From Hydractinia symbiolongicarpus (Eukaryota > Cnidaria > Hydrozoa > Anthoathecata > Hydractiniidae): a DNA stretch of 60,000 bases. The translations under genes and the position numbers were made by a program. Shown here piece after piece: positions 49,184 through 60,000 of the stretch. The DNA lies in the NCBI RefSeq assembly GCF_029227915.1, contig NC_079880.1, forward strand, positions 12,181,501 through 12,241,500. Direction: 5' to 3'. The notes under the pieces were generated by a model. It was given only the letters and a program-made list of their open reading frames with translations, did not search any database and was not told the DNA's origin. Within the stretch, counting starts at the first letter, position 1. Every line of letters begins with the position of its first letter.

Positions 49184-52100
49184 TCAGCACCAAACGCCTA
49201 AAAGTAGATGTGTTAAGGTGTAATTTTGTTTTGAGATTAGAGCCATTTTAGTTTGCACAGCAGTGTTGCGTGATGTTAAATTTGGGCTGTTCGGTGTTTG
49301 CAAATGGAATAAGGTATATAAACCGTGATTATGAACAATCGCAGGGTAGATGGAAATAAGGCTTGTTAGATGAGACGAAACAGGTTTAATAGTAAGGCGG
49401 GTTTTCATTAGACGTCAAATATTCTAAAAGCTTGTGGCTAATTCATATACCTCAAGGTGGACCTGAGGTTTTGCAAAGCTGGAGTTGGAAATTCAATAAA
49501 TTGTAGGGCGGAGAAAACAGGGACGTTATCTGTAAAAGCTTACAGAAAACATCAAAAATTAATGGTTCGATCCTGCAGTACCACATCCTACCTGGTATAA
49601 TCCGATAACTGCCTTCATATATTACGGTCGCTGGTTCAACAAAGTCGATCTCCTCCGCAGGTGATCGTTTAATTGAAGCTCTATCAATAGATGCATACAT
49701 TTCCTGTACTTGACTGTCCCTATGTTTCTTCTCGAAATCTACCTTGGCGTAATATTCATCATTTTCTTCTGTAGTCTCTTCAGATGATAAATCTGTGTTA
49801 TCATGGTTACAGCTGCCATTGCTATCTACTCCAGTCACGCCAGATTGTGGAGGGGATGCATCCACTTTGATTGGTTCATGCGATTCTATACCATCTTCAA
49901 CTAAACCGACATGGGATGTATGTTCATTCTGTTCACAGACTGTCTTCTTTATTTTACCAACACTAGAATAAGGAAAGCCATCAGATGGTATCACTTTATT
50001 CTCAGTTACTTCTACAGTTTTCTGCGTTGCATCCACACTAGCATAAGGCTCTTCCTCGCACGCTATAAGTTTTATCTCATTCGCTTCTGCTGGATTTGGC
50101 GTTTTATCCACCGTAGCGTAAGGATAATCATTTGGTACATTACCACTATTTAAATGTTCAGTAGGATTATATTTTGCGAAATTAATTTTATCGTCACTCA
50201 ACCGTTCTTCTTCACACGTGGTACATAACGAACTACCCTCCATCGTGTCACTGTCTCGTTTTACGTACCTGTCTGCACTTGCTGGGCGAACACGTGGTGA
50301 GGATTCTAAGGAAGAAAGAGGATTCTTTGTCCACAACACATATAGATAGGAAAAAACATATTTTGTGTTCTTGTGGTAGTTTTGCAAGAGCTTTCTAATG
50401 AACTCAACTTTTTGCAAAAATACCTTTTTAACTTTCTTTATTCTTTTTTTTATTTATTTAAATTTTCCTAAAATATGGTCCATGGTCTGCCGTTTAAAGA
50501 AAGGTTACCAAAGGCTTGGAAGCAGGATGTTATTCTACAAAAGATTACGCTTTTAAAGATATTATTACGCGTTAATTTTATCCTGGGTGCTTAAACCCGT
50601 TTAGGCCACAATAAAAGTAGCTGCATAGACTAGCTATCTTTTTGCGCAAACAACTGATCAGTAACTTTTGTATATTTATCAACACAGTGTGGAGAGCTGG
50701 ATACTACACTAGAGAGAAAAACCGTACTTTTAGTAAGGAGTAACGGGAATTTTTATACGCATAGCATTGCTCTAACTTGCTTGCCTGACACATGCGGTCA
50801 GTAGATGGCACCAAATCAGCTGACAACATTACATTTAAAGTGCGCCGGAGTGGAGACTCGAACCTGAAACCTTATGAATACAAGCCGAATGCGCTACCAC
50901 TACACCATCTCCGCCTACTTCTCCTTAATAATTATTAACATGCATTCTTCTGATATTGCAGTTTCGATAAAATGGACACATAGGCATGTTCCAATGGCTA
51001 GCAAGACATTGGAAATTTAATAGATGACACAAGCAAAACAAAAGGCGCCAATTACAATGCGATTTTTATAGGAACTCAGATATGCACCCATTTTTTCCTT
51101 ATAAAAAATTAGTTTACCTAACGAACCCAATTATTAACTATTGAAATAAAAATACTGTAAAAGTTAAGAGAACATTCGAAGTTTTTGCTGTGTATATTAA
51201 AAGCTTTATAACACTTACCACAAGAACTAATTCCATCCTGCGCAACAAATGTTTTACGATGCTCTGTAAGATGGATCAACTTATCAACAGAAGGCAACGG
51301 TGGAGGGACAACCGAATTGCCGGGCTCCATCTCAGGTGTTAATGACATGCTACGTTCAGGGTTCGTTTGTTTATTTAGCAAGCTATGCACTTCGATGTTT
51401 CCATCCGATTTTCTCTGTTTTTTACTCTGTTTCGACGGTTTTACTTTGGATAAACGCGAAGACTGTTTAGGGTTTGTTTCTTCTGAAAATTTAAACTGAT
51501 CTTTTTGTTTCGAATGCTTCTCAACTTTCGAATGTTTCTCAACTTTCGAATGTCTATCTTTCTTCTCTGATTTATGTTTCTTCTTCAAGGAATCAGGCTC
51601 TTCTTTACTTGATTTCTTCTTCGATTTTTTATCAATAGTTCCTTGTCCTGTATGGTTTGTAATGACGTCATAGGTATTGTTAGAACCTGCAACGTCTGCA
51701 GAATCCTCACCAATCACTTCATAAGGATCTAAAGCGTTTTCGCTTTCTTTATTCGGTCTATAAAGTTCATGTTCCGCATCTGCGGGTCCACAAGCAGCAT
51801 AATAATCACTGTTTCCCGAATTTTCCTGCGGAGCATCAGTTTCCTTTTTTTTCTCATCAGATACCGACGCGTAATAGCCAGAACTACCAGAATTCTCTTG
51901 CTCTTCGACAGGCAGATGCTTCGCTTGATTTGTGTCTACTTTAGCATACAAACTCGAAGCGCTAGAGGGCGAATTAGGTATAAATTGATTTTCTTTACTG
52001 TCGTTAGATTTAGGACTTGGTAACTTACGAACAATATCACCCCCCACAACGTCATATCTGTCAGAGGCTTCTTTGATGTCCACCACTAAATAAGCAGATT

Positions 52101-53777
52101 CCTCTTTTTCAACGTGTTTCACACGAGCATACGCCCCATTTTCACTGTTCCCACTATATTTCGAGGAATTCCCAGAATCCTCCACAGTAATTACATCAGT
52201 GTTACCCTTTTTAATTCTTGCGTAAGGATGCTCAGTGATGTCTTTAGGTAACGACAATGTTTTATTGGTGGCTGGTTCATACTGTTGGAATTGCTGCAGT
52301 GGGATGTCACATGAAACCGCACGTCGGTGCGAAGGGGACTGCGCATCTTTTACAACACTTGTGGAGGATTTATTGTTAACATTAGCAACAGAAACTTCTG
52401 TCTGTGATGTTACATTAGTCTAAAAATAAGTATTAAGAAGTTTAACACTCTTGGTGATTTCAAACTAAAGGCTGGCTCTTCTTCCCCTCCGATTGTAACC
52501 ATGTTACATTACTACCAGAAATAAGTATCGCCAAACTGCAACCACTTTGCCTGTTAATGGCAATAAATGGTTTGACAACACAACATGTAAAGTGCGCTGG
52601 AGTACAGAGTATAAAGTTTAACTATCCCTGCTGAAGTTAAATTTTATTTGCTACAGACAGTGTTGGACCTTATGGCATTCTTGAAATCTTTAAATACTAT
52701 TTTTTAAGTCAAATTCACACAAGTGAAAACCAGATGAAGTCAATCTCTGTGAAAATAAATTTTGATCTATGTGCATTTTATTTGTGTATCAGCCAATTCA
52801 AGTCCACAACTAGCGAAGAGAATGCTGACGTATTAACCCTTATTAATAGTAGAGTACATGGAAAATTTTTCTGCTGATGTTATTAAACAATTTAAATTTT
52901 CTAACCTCAATTTCAGGTTTTACATCAACCACAACTTGTGAACTATTCACACCAACTTCAACTGTTTGAGCTTCATTTGGCACAGATGCATCGTCATTAG
53001 AACTATTTGAAAAGTGTACAAGTATATAAAATTAAGTATAAGGACACGTTAAAAGTGTATGAATGGATATTGAAAAGATCATTTGATCGAAAGCTTCAGC
53101 CTAGATTAAAAACAACAGTCTAACATTTTCTTCAAAGTTACCACTGAAATTTCAACTTTCAGGTCCAATTCACATAAATTTAGTTTCTTGAAAAAACCAA
53201 AAAAAAATGAGCAAAAAAACACTGCACCTAATGAAAATAAATTGTCAACTCTCACAATATTATAATAATTTTACCATTGACCATTTCTGTGATGAGCAGA
53301 ATCTATTGTTATTGTTGTTAATATCAAAATATTAATAAATAATTCTTAATAAAATTGCAACAAAAGCTTTTTACAATATATTTGCCCTGGAAACATAGCT
53401 GCTTTAATTGAGCAAACCTATCACAGAATAAGCAACGCTTGACTACACATAACATAGATCACAACCTAGTCACCGGAAACTCACCTAAATGACTAGTAAA
53501 GTCGCTAGAGATTCAAATATCTCGTTTCGAACTTTTGCACTGTTCAATTTTATACGTCAGTAATGTCCACAAAAATGTCGATCTAACTTCTTCTTATAAT
53601 ATACTGCAGTAAATCCTATATTATATATAATCAAATAAATATTCAAACCAACCTGTCCTTTTCTTTCTTACTTCCAGCACAAAACAACAAAGTAGCTACT
53701 AAAATCACCAAACAGCCAAACCACACAAAAGCATGGTGGAATAATGAAGGAATTTCTTTAAGTGAGTTTTCGTACAT
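49184..53777 (-). CDS. Single-pass transmembrane adaptor with many YxxV/I tyrosine motifs (PAG1/Cbp-like)
   Basis: Five exons in phase: 53777-53653, 53002-52906, 52419-51219, 50305-49592 and a tentative 14-nt last exon 49197-49184 with TGA. Total 2151 nt, 716 residues. The N-terminus has about 17 residues, then one membrane span (AFVWFGCLVILVATLLF), then C-A-G-S-KKEKD. This arrangement suits a type III protein with a possible palmitoylated cysteine. The rest is a long disordered cytoplasmic tail. It contains at least a dozen tyrosines in SH2-ligand contexts: YARI, YARV, YLVV, YDVV, YAKV, YASV (several), YEVI, YATV, YSSV, YASI, YRII. A Lys/Ser-rich basic block lies at residues ~295-350, and a proline run (VVPPPLPSVDK) follows. 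This is the architecture of PAG1/Cbp, which recruits Csk to Src kinases through a YASV site. Homology is not proven; only motif style agrees. If the 49592 donor is not used, the frame reads on to 49452. Confidence 0.8.
50800..50915 (-). repeat. tRNA-derived SINE in adaptor-gene intron 3
   Basis: On the minus strand GGCGGAGATGGTGTAGTGGTAGCGC ... GGTTTCAGGTTCGAGTCTCC gives good A and B boxes. The acceptor stem pairs with one mismatch, but the anticodon stem does not pair, so it is not a functional tRNA. The rest of the element (to the left) is shared with 52550-52612. Confidence 0.65.
52550..52612 (-). repeat. SINE fragment in adaptor-gene intron 2
   Basis: TTGACAACACAACATGTAAAGTGCGCTGGAGTACAGAG matches CTGACAACATTACATTTAAAGTGCGCCGGAGTGGAGAC at about 50818. 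Only this part of the element is present, ending where the tRNA-like head would begin. Confidence 0.6.
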
Positions 53778-53779
53778 AA

Positions 53780-55855
53780 CGGCAATGCTTCTCAACTTGT
53801 CAGCTTTTTAATTCTAGTTGCATTTTTTGTTAGTTTATATTCATATATACACCTACAAAATAAAACAGTTCTAAATAACATCACTAATACAATTCTCAAT
53901 TGCCAAATTTCTCAGTTAAAACAAAGACAACACTCTCTAAACCATTAAAAAAAGCATTATTCGGTAATATAAACCAAAATTGGCAAGCAAATCTAAATAT
54001 ATTCTCTTTAACAGGAACAATATTAAAAATTCAAACAAAGACTTTCTGACTGATCATATGAGATGTAAATGTAAAAGTGTTTCACATATTAAAAAAAACA
54101 TTTTGGCGCAAGCTAAAAAAACTTTTAATCCAGAGAAAGTATATTTACGCAAATTGAAATAAGGAAGTTAAAAAAGGTGTCATCTACAGAGATTGTTTTG
54201 TTTGGTTATCGTAATTCTAAAACAGTTGTGTTTTTTAAGCATAACTTAAATAAAAGATCGGATTAAACAACAGATCGGATTCAAAACAAATTTTATGCTG
54301 AGACATGTTTCTTTTTCTGTACACTATGTGAAACACATTTAAAGAGGTTGCACCACAAATAATGAAATTTTTGGCTTTGGAATACACGTCTGATGTAACA
54401 ATTCACAAAAAATCAGGTATAAGCCAAAAATTAACAAAACAAAACAACATTTTTTACCAATTTTTTTTACACATTGTTTAAATACAAACTTTACCTTTAA
54501 AGTTTGCATCCAAACTTTAAAAAAAAATTTTCTAACAAAAAATAAAAAAATACTTTTTATAATAAATTGTGTGCTTACATGCAAACTTTCCATTCAAGAA
54601 AAAAAATCTCATCTCAACACACATGCACCACTAAACAAAAATTAACTCTCTTGCGTGTTTTTAAATCTGTGTTATTAAAAACATAAATGAATATATACTG
54701 CAAAATAAGTTATTAATTGGATATAATTACATTCAGTTAATACAATGCCTGTATCTAGACATGTCACAAGATCCAAAAAGTTCTTAAACAAAATAATAAG
54801 TTTCTTTTCATAAAGAAATCGGAATACATAATGATCTGTAAAATGACACAGTTGGGTATTTTTTACATTTTTAGCTAACAAAATTATTGCAAAGCTCAAG
54901 TTATTACGTTTATTTCTTTCTTTCTACATATCATATCATTTTAAAACCAACAGTTTTGAAAACACACAGTTGTAAATAAACAAAAAGCAAATAAATAAAT
55001 AAATAAATATAGTGCAATCTATGTGCACTGGAGATATAATCTAAAGTAATCCATGCATACATATGCATGCATTGTAAACTTGAACTTCACAATTCTGTTT
55101 TCAGGCATCAATATTTTCATAATGTCATCTGCAACAAAATGATTTACTGATGGATTTTCCATTCCAACTTAGCCACAACTAAATCACTTACAAACATGAC
55201 ATACTTTTTGTCACAAAGCTGAGGTTATGCAAATGACATTAGAAACTGCTAATCAGACAAGCTATGACATCATTAATTAATGATCACAATAGCAGAATTT
55301 CCAATTGTTGTTATGGAATTTAAAAGATATCTTAAAAATAAAATGATTGCAAACTTTATTAAAACATTAAAAAGTTCGCAACAGCAATAATATTTGCTAA
55401 AAAGTTATTTAACAACAATTTCTGATTTGAGTTAAAAAAAATAAGAGGCCTGGAACAAGCAAATAAGTGTCATTTTGACAAAAAAAAATTAATTTCCCTT
55501 TATAATATCTATAAATTTTAAATGCACATACCTTACCAGGTCTAAAATTACCAATGACAGAAAATGTCAAAATTTGCTGTTACTTAAAATATAACATCAT
55601 AATTTATGCAACATATATTTTAATCTAAAATTCTTTAAATGTGAATATCTTAAGAACAATTAGAGATCCTGTAAGATCTTGTAAGATCTTACTTATGACA
55701 AGATAAAGAGAATTCTCTTTCAGCATGATTATAGTTTCAATACATCAGACATGCAAAACTATTGTTTCGGGTCAAATCTTATTGTCAATTTTTACATGCA
55801 CTTGTGACACTTGCGAAATATACATTATCAAATTTGTGGATAATAAAAATTCAAT
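53780..55855. other. AT-rich non-coding interval upstream of the adaptor gene
   Basis: Probable 5' leader, promoter and intergenic DNA. No coding exon is visible on either strand. A short palindrome GTAAGATCTTAC lies near 55680. Confidence 0.5.
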
Positions 55856-55860
55856 CATAA

Positions 55861-56155
55861 AAATATTGTAAACTGGTTATTCAGTTAGAAACTATTTTTA
55901 ATAAAATATCCAAAATCCTTTTTTAAAAAAATGATTTTTGTAAATGTTTTTTTTAAAAAAATATTGTAAACTGGTTATTCAGTTAGAAACTATTTTTAAT
56001 AAAATATCCAAAATCCTTTTTTAAAAAAATGATTTTTGTAAATTTTTTTTTAAAAAAAATATTGGAAACTGGTTATTCAGTTAGAAACTATTTTTAAAAA
56101 AATATCCAAAATCCTTTTTTAAAAAAATGATTTTCTGTAAATGTTTTTTTTAAAA
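55861..56155 (+). repeat. 98-bp tandem repeat, three units
   Basis: Units start at about 55861, 55959 and 56057 (AAATATTGTAAACTGGTTATTC...). They are nearly identical, differing mostly in A and T run lengths. Confidence 0.9.
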
Positions 56156-56865
56156 GAACATTTTGTTTTAAAACATTTTGTGAATAGTGAGTTTTCCAAT
56201 AGTTCTTGCGGAAACAAATTTTCGCAACATTGACAATAATTATCTCAAAATTGAAAACAATACTTGCACAAACTATAATTCCTTGATATCTTGAGAAACT
56301 GATGCTAGCTTACTTTAAAAAAGAGTATACACTGCCTTAATATTGCAATCTCCCCATACACACAGTTATAAGAAAGCATTAACTTTACTGCAGATGGCAG
56401 TTATCCAGGTTTGATAATAGCGGTATAAATTGTAGTTGCAACGAGTTGTTTGTACATGTGATGGTACCTCATAATCCACACATTTTTTATCTAATTAATT
56501 TTTTTCATGGGTAAACTAAATGAATCTAACAACATGTATATAGTGTTTTTTGTAGAAAGGAAATTTTTTTTTAACTTTTTATTGTTTATTATATCTTTTG
56601 AAATTCAATATCCTATATATAACATTTGAATAATTTTTACAACAGCTTACTAAACCCTATGTCGACCCCATCTTCACCTCATTCCCTTTCAAAGGGCGTA
56701 TTTTCTTTGTTAAAATAATGTTAAAATAAATATAAATAAAAAATTCGTGAATGATGTGTGTTATGTAACATGAATATAATAATTTGAAATAACGAAAACA
56801 TTACAGTGCACTTAAACTTTTAGGCGAAATTTCTGAAAACAAGGTGGCCACGTCAGTTATTTTTA

Positions 56866-57480
56866 CTGTGCGGGTAACAAAGAACACCTTGGGACCAAAT
56901 TGAGTAGTTTTCTAAAACCTGGGTTCCTGAATCCTTTTTGAAATGAACATGTTAATGATTTACATGATGAGGGCAATGGGCAAACAAATTCTTTTTAAAA
57001 CATTTTTGTGTTCTGTATGGTCTTTGCTGACAACAGCAAAAATTTTTTAACCCTTATATCTCCTTGTACGTTCATCAAAAGCACATGATTCTCTGAATTT
57101 CTTCTTCAGCGTTTCAAGCTCTACACAATAAAGGCATGTTTAAGGCCTTATATCTTGGAAACAGCTGAAAATAACTGACCATCTTCTGCCTTAGTAACCA
57201 GGGACCACCTAAGGGACAAAATTAGGTATTGTAATTTCCCCAAAGCAGGGTCCAACAGGTTGATGACAATATCAAAAAACCTTTAAACACCCAACTGTTT
57301 GTCAAAAGTTCATGATCCTATGCATGTTTTCCATCAGCTTTTTATGCTTACACAATGGATGCAATACGTGAACAAATTTTGGGATAAAGTTTTTGTGCAC
57401 TCTTCATCAATAATCAGGATTTATGACCCACTGGCACTTTGTGCCTCACCCCTTCCCCTTCCCGCCAGAGTTACAAGGGC
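56866..57480 (+). repeat. ~305-bp diverged tandem repeat, two units
   Basis: GGGTAACAAAGAACACCTTGGGACCAAATTGAGTAGTTTTC (56873) and AGTAACCAGGGACCACCTAAGGGACAAAATTAGGTATTG (57191) open comparable units. Each later has CATCAAAAGCACATGATTC or GTCAAAAGTTCATGATCC and a CTACACAATAAAGGCATG or TTACACAATGGATGCAAT segment. A third copy is at 41465. Confidence 0.65.
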
Positions 57481-58382
57481 CAAAATAGTTTAAGTATAAT
57501 GTTAAGGTCTACACAATAGAAGCAATGTGGCAACAAGTTTATAAAATTGGACAGGTATGGACATTTCTGACATTATCAAAATTCAGATGACAGTATTTTT
57601 CAATTGTTATCCTGCCAGAGTGGATTTTTACATAGGCTTTATTGACCAGCATGAAGATATGAAAAAGCCAACAGCATGAGAATGCCTTTTAACTTAACAG
57701 CATTTTCACTTAATAATAATTAATATTAATAGTTCTTCAAGCCAGAATCTTTTACAACAGTATTAATCTTAGTTATAGTACAGTCTGAATTTAAGCGTTT
57801 ATGCACTACGGACAGTAAAACCCTTTCTCTTTTGTTTATCCTAAATACTAAAAAATAAGTGGAAATGAAATTCCCCAAAGCATATATTACCACCAAGTAA
57901 GGAAATTGCACAGCTTGTTATTAATCATGCAAAAAAATGAATAAATCACGCATAAAACTGTATATTCATGTTAAAAAAAATTTCAGCATGTACTTTGTTA
58001 CTATTTTTTGTGTTACCATTCTTATTTTTTAATTTTTAGGTGGATTACATTGGCACATTAACTTTCTCCAGTCCTTTTAAATAATTCTTAAGCAAACTAT
58101 GAGGTGATATTAGCCTTCTACAGCCTGTTTTGATATGTGTTGAGTGGACTACAGCACTGTTTTAGTCTTTTATTTAACATATTTTAAAGAGTGGGATACG
58201 AATTGGCTGATTTTTTTTTCAAGGCTATAAGGAAAAATGAATTTTGTATTATTTTAAACTTTTTAAAGAAAATATGCACAAATGCAAGTACAGTAATAAA
58301 AGTAAATTATAACAAGTTCCAAATGCATCAAATACGTTTCTGTAATCACCATCAGCTGTTTTTATATATACTTTTAAAGCTT

Positions 58383-58490
58383 GGTTCCCACTGTGTTTTA
58401 ACTTGGGTTTAAATATAAAACCTAACAGGTTTTAAATGTGTTTTAAAAATTAAAATAAAACCTGAGCATTCTCACTGTGTTTTAAAAGCA
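58383..58490 (+). repeat. ACTGTGTTTTAA-containing repeat, MITE-like
   Basis: GGTTCCCACTGTGTTTTAACTTGGGTTTAAATATAAAACC is followed by inverted AAAACC/GGTTTTA motifs and CATTCTCACTGTGTTTTAAAAG. Internal symmetry suggests a small decayed element; boundaries are uncertain. Confidence 0.4.
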
Positions 58491-58785
58491 ACAAGAAGCC
58501 CTGGGGGCTCTAAGAATTTCCGCGCGCTACCAAAATATTTGATGAAAACCTGCTAATTCGTTGTGTTATTGTGCCAAACATTCGAAGGGGTTTGGTGCAT
58601 GAACCTCTGAAGATAAAGCCCATCAGTGACATTATATCTTACAACAAACGCAAACAAAACGAAACGTGTCATAATAAACTCACATTTTAAAAGAAATTGC
58701 GAACAAAAAATACAGCCTATCATTCATGGTTAAAAGTCTTGCGATTGAAACGTTTATGGTCTTAAACGGCATTAGTTGACAAAAC

Positions 58786-59628
58786 ATCAAAATTTTGATG
58801 TAACCATCATTTTCAGCATACTTTTTTTATTAACTGTGTCAATTTTTGTCGAAAATAAAGCAGTTTTAATTTTTGGATAAATTTTGGCCTGAAATGACAT
58901 TTAGGTGACAAAAAATCAAACTTTTGTACCATCATCATTTTCAGCATACTTTATTTGTTAACCGTGCCAGATTTAGCCAAAAATAAAGTGGTTTTAATTT
59001 TTGGACCAATTTTGGCCTAAAATGGCATTTAGGTGACAAAAATCAAAATTTCGATGTCACCATTATGTTCAGCATACTTTTTTTGTTAATTGTGCCAAAA
59101 TTTGTCAAAAATGAAGTATATAGTTTTAATTTTTGGACCAATTTTGGCCTAAAATGACATTTAAGGTGGCAAAAAACCGAAATTTTGATGTCACCATCAT
59201 GTTCACCATACTTTTTTTGTTAATTGTGCCAAAATTTGTCAAAAATAAAGTAGTTTTAATTTTTGGACCAATTTTGGCCTAAAAAGACATTTAGGTAAGA
59301 AGAAATCAAAATTTTGATGTCACCATCATGTTCAGCATACTTTATTTGTTTACTGTGCCAAATTTTGTTAAAAATAAAGTAGTTTTAATTTTTGCACCAA
59401 TTTTGGCCTGAAATGAAATTTAGGTAAAAAGAAATCAAAATTTTGATGTCACCATCATGTTCAGCATACTTTATTTGTTAACTGTTCCAAATTTTGTTGA
59501 AAAAAAAGTAGTTCTAAATTTTGGACCAATTTTGGCCAAAAATGACATTTAGGTGACAAAAATCAAAATTATTATCTCACCATTATGTTCAGCATGCCAA
59601 ATTTTGTCGAAAACAAATACCAATTTTG
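58786..59628 (+). repeat. ~128-bp satellite-like tandem array, seven units
   Basis: Units start at about 58786, 58915, 59042, 59176, 59305, 59433 and 59562. The pattern is a palindromic ATCAAAATTTTGAT, ACCATCATGTTCAGCATACTTT, AAAATAAAGTAGTTTTAATT, then TTTTGGCCTAAAATGACATT. The last unit is internally deleted. No ORF runs through it. Confidence 0.9.
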
Positions 59629-60000
59629 GCCTGAAGCGTCAATACTAGACTTCCCAGTAGTTCAGGAGCTTGGGTACGAAGTTTACATCTGTGATGGGCC
59701 AACGTGAAATCCCAGGGTCGATTTTTTCTCAAAAAATGCTCCAAAAGAAAAAAACTACGGTTTTAAAGTCTTGGTACCCTTTGTGTAATTTATCAAAAAT
59801 TACTGGATATTGACGAATAAGTACGCTAAGATTCTCTTCCTGTACCAAACTAAGTTTTTTTTCTGCCATTTTTTATTCTCTTTTCTGTATTAACGTGAAA
59901 ATGCACAAAATGTGCCCTAAAATTGTTGAAAACTCCTTAGGCATTTGTCGGCGCCTTGGAATATCACAATATCAAAATTTTTTGATCTAAGGTTTTATTT

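Noticed and set aside
49911-50153. Plus-strand frame, and another at 51769-52023
   Set aside because: Antisense shadows of the adaptor-gene exons.

Overview
The window is AT-rich, intron-containing animal DNA. Exons are mostly 30-300 bp with GT/AG borders, introns carry tRNA-derived SINE copies, and large stretches are non-coding repeats. The base composition, the mix of Penelope-like and PIF/Harbinger relics and the repeat styles suggest an invertebrate, most likely a cnidarian (hydrozoan-like). That placement is inference; no single sequence proves it.

Layout. 1-6.6 kb: parts of an unrecognised minus-strand gene with an acidic N-terminus (exons near 5.0, 3.4 and 2.4 kb), plus a tentative plus-strand exon pair at 1.5-1.8 kb. 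6.6-12.6 kb: no convincing gene; a ~980 bp terminal-inverted-repeat element, a diverged repeat pair, a SINE, and a cluster of CATAATCxGG-containing repeats directly upstream of the next gene. 12.6-15.0 kb: a three-exon TMEM183 orthologue (plus strand) that carries a one-base frameshift cutting off its conserved C-terminus. 15-21.4 kb: non-coding. 21.4-32.8 kb: a 15-coding-exon plus-strand gene that I assembled by splice phase. It encodes a 634-residue scaffold protein with coiled coil, three PDZ domains, an SH3 domain and a basic hook-like segment; it resembles DLG5/ZO/CARMA-type MAGUKs but ends without a guanylate kinase domain. 33-39.6 kb: non-coding with a SAP-domain relic and hairpins. 39.7-40.1 kb: an intact 145-residue single-exon ORF of unknown role. 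40.4-46.2 kb: a transposon graveyard (a mobile repeat with a giant GGAC microsatellite, a frameshifted unknown ORF, a Penelope-like GIY-YIG fragment and a dead Harbinger transposase). 49.2-53.8 kb: a five-exon minus-strand gene for a 716-residue single-pass membrane adaptor with a very short ectodomain and many YxxV/I tyrosine motifs, resembling PAG1/Cbp in architecture. 53.8-60 kb: non-coding, ending in three different tandem-repeat blocks (98 bp x3, ~305 bp x2, ~128 bp x7).

The best candidates for something new are the GK-less PDZ3-SH3 scaffold and the PAG-like adaptor. Both are signalling scaffolds, about 16 kb apart, but nothing in the sequence shows they act together. Three independent one-base breaks in otherwise conserved reading frames should be checked as possible assembly errors before any gene is called dead.
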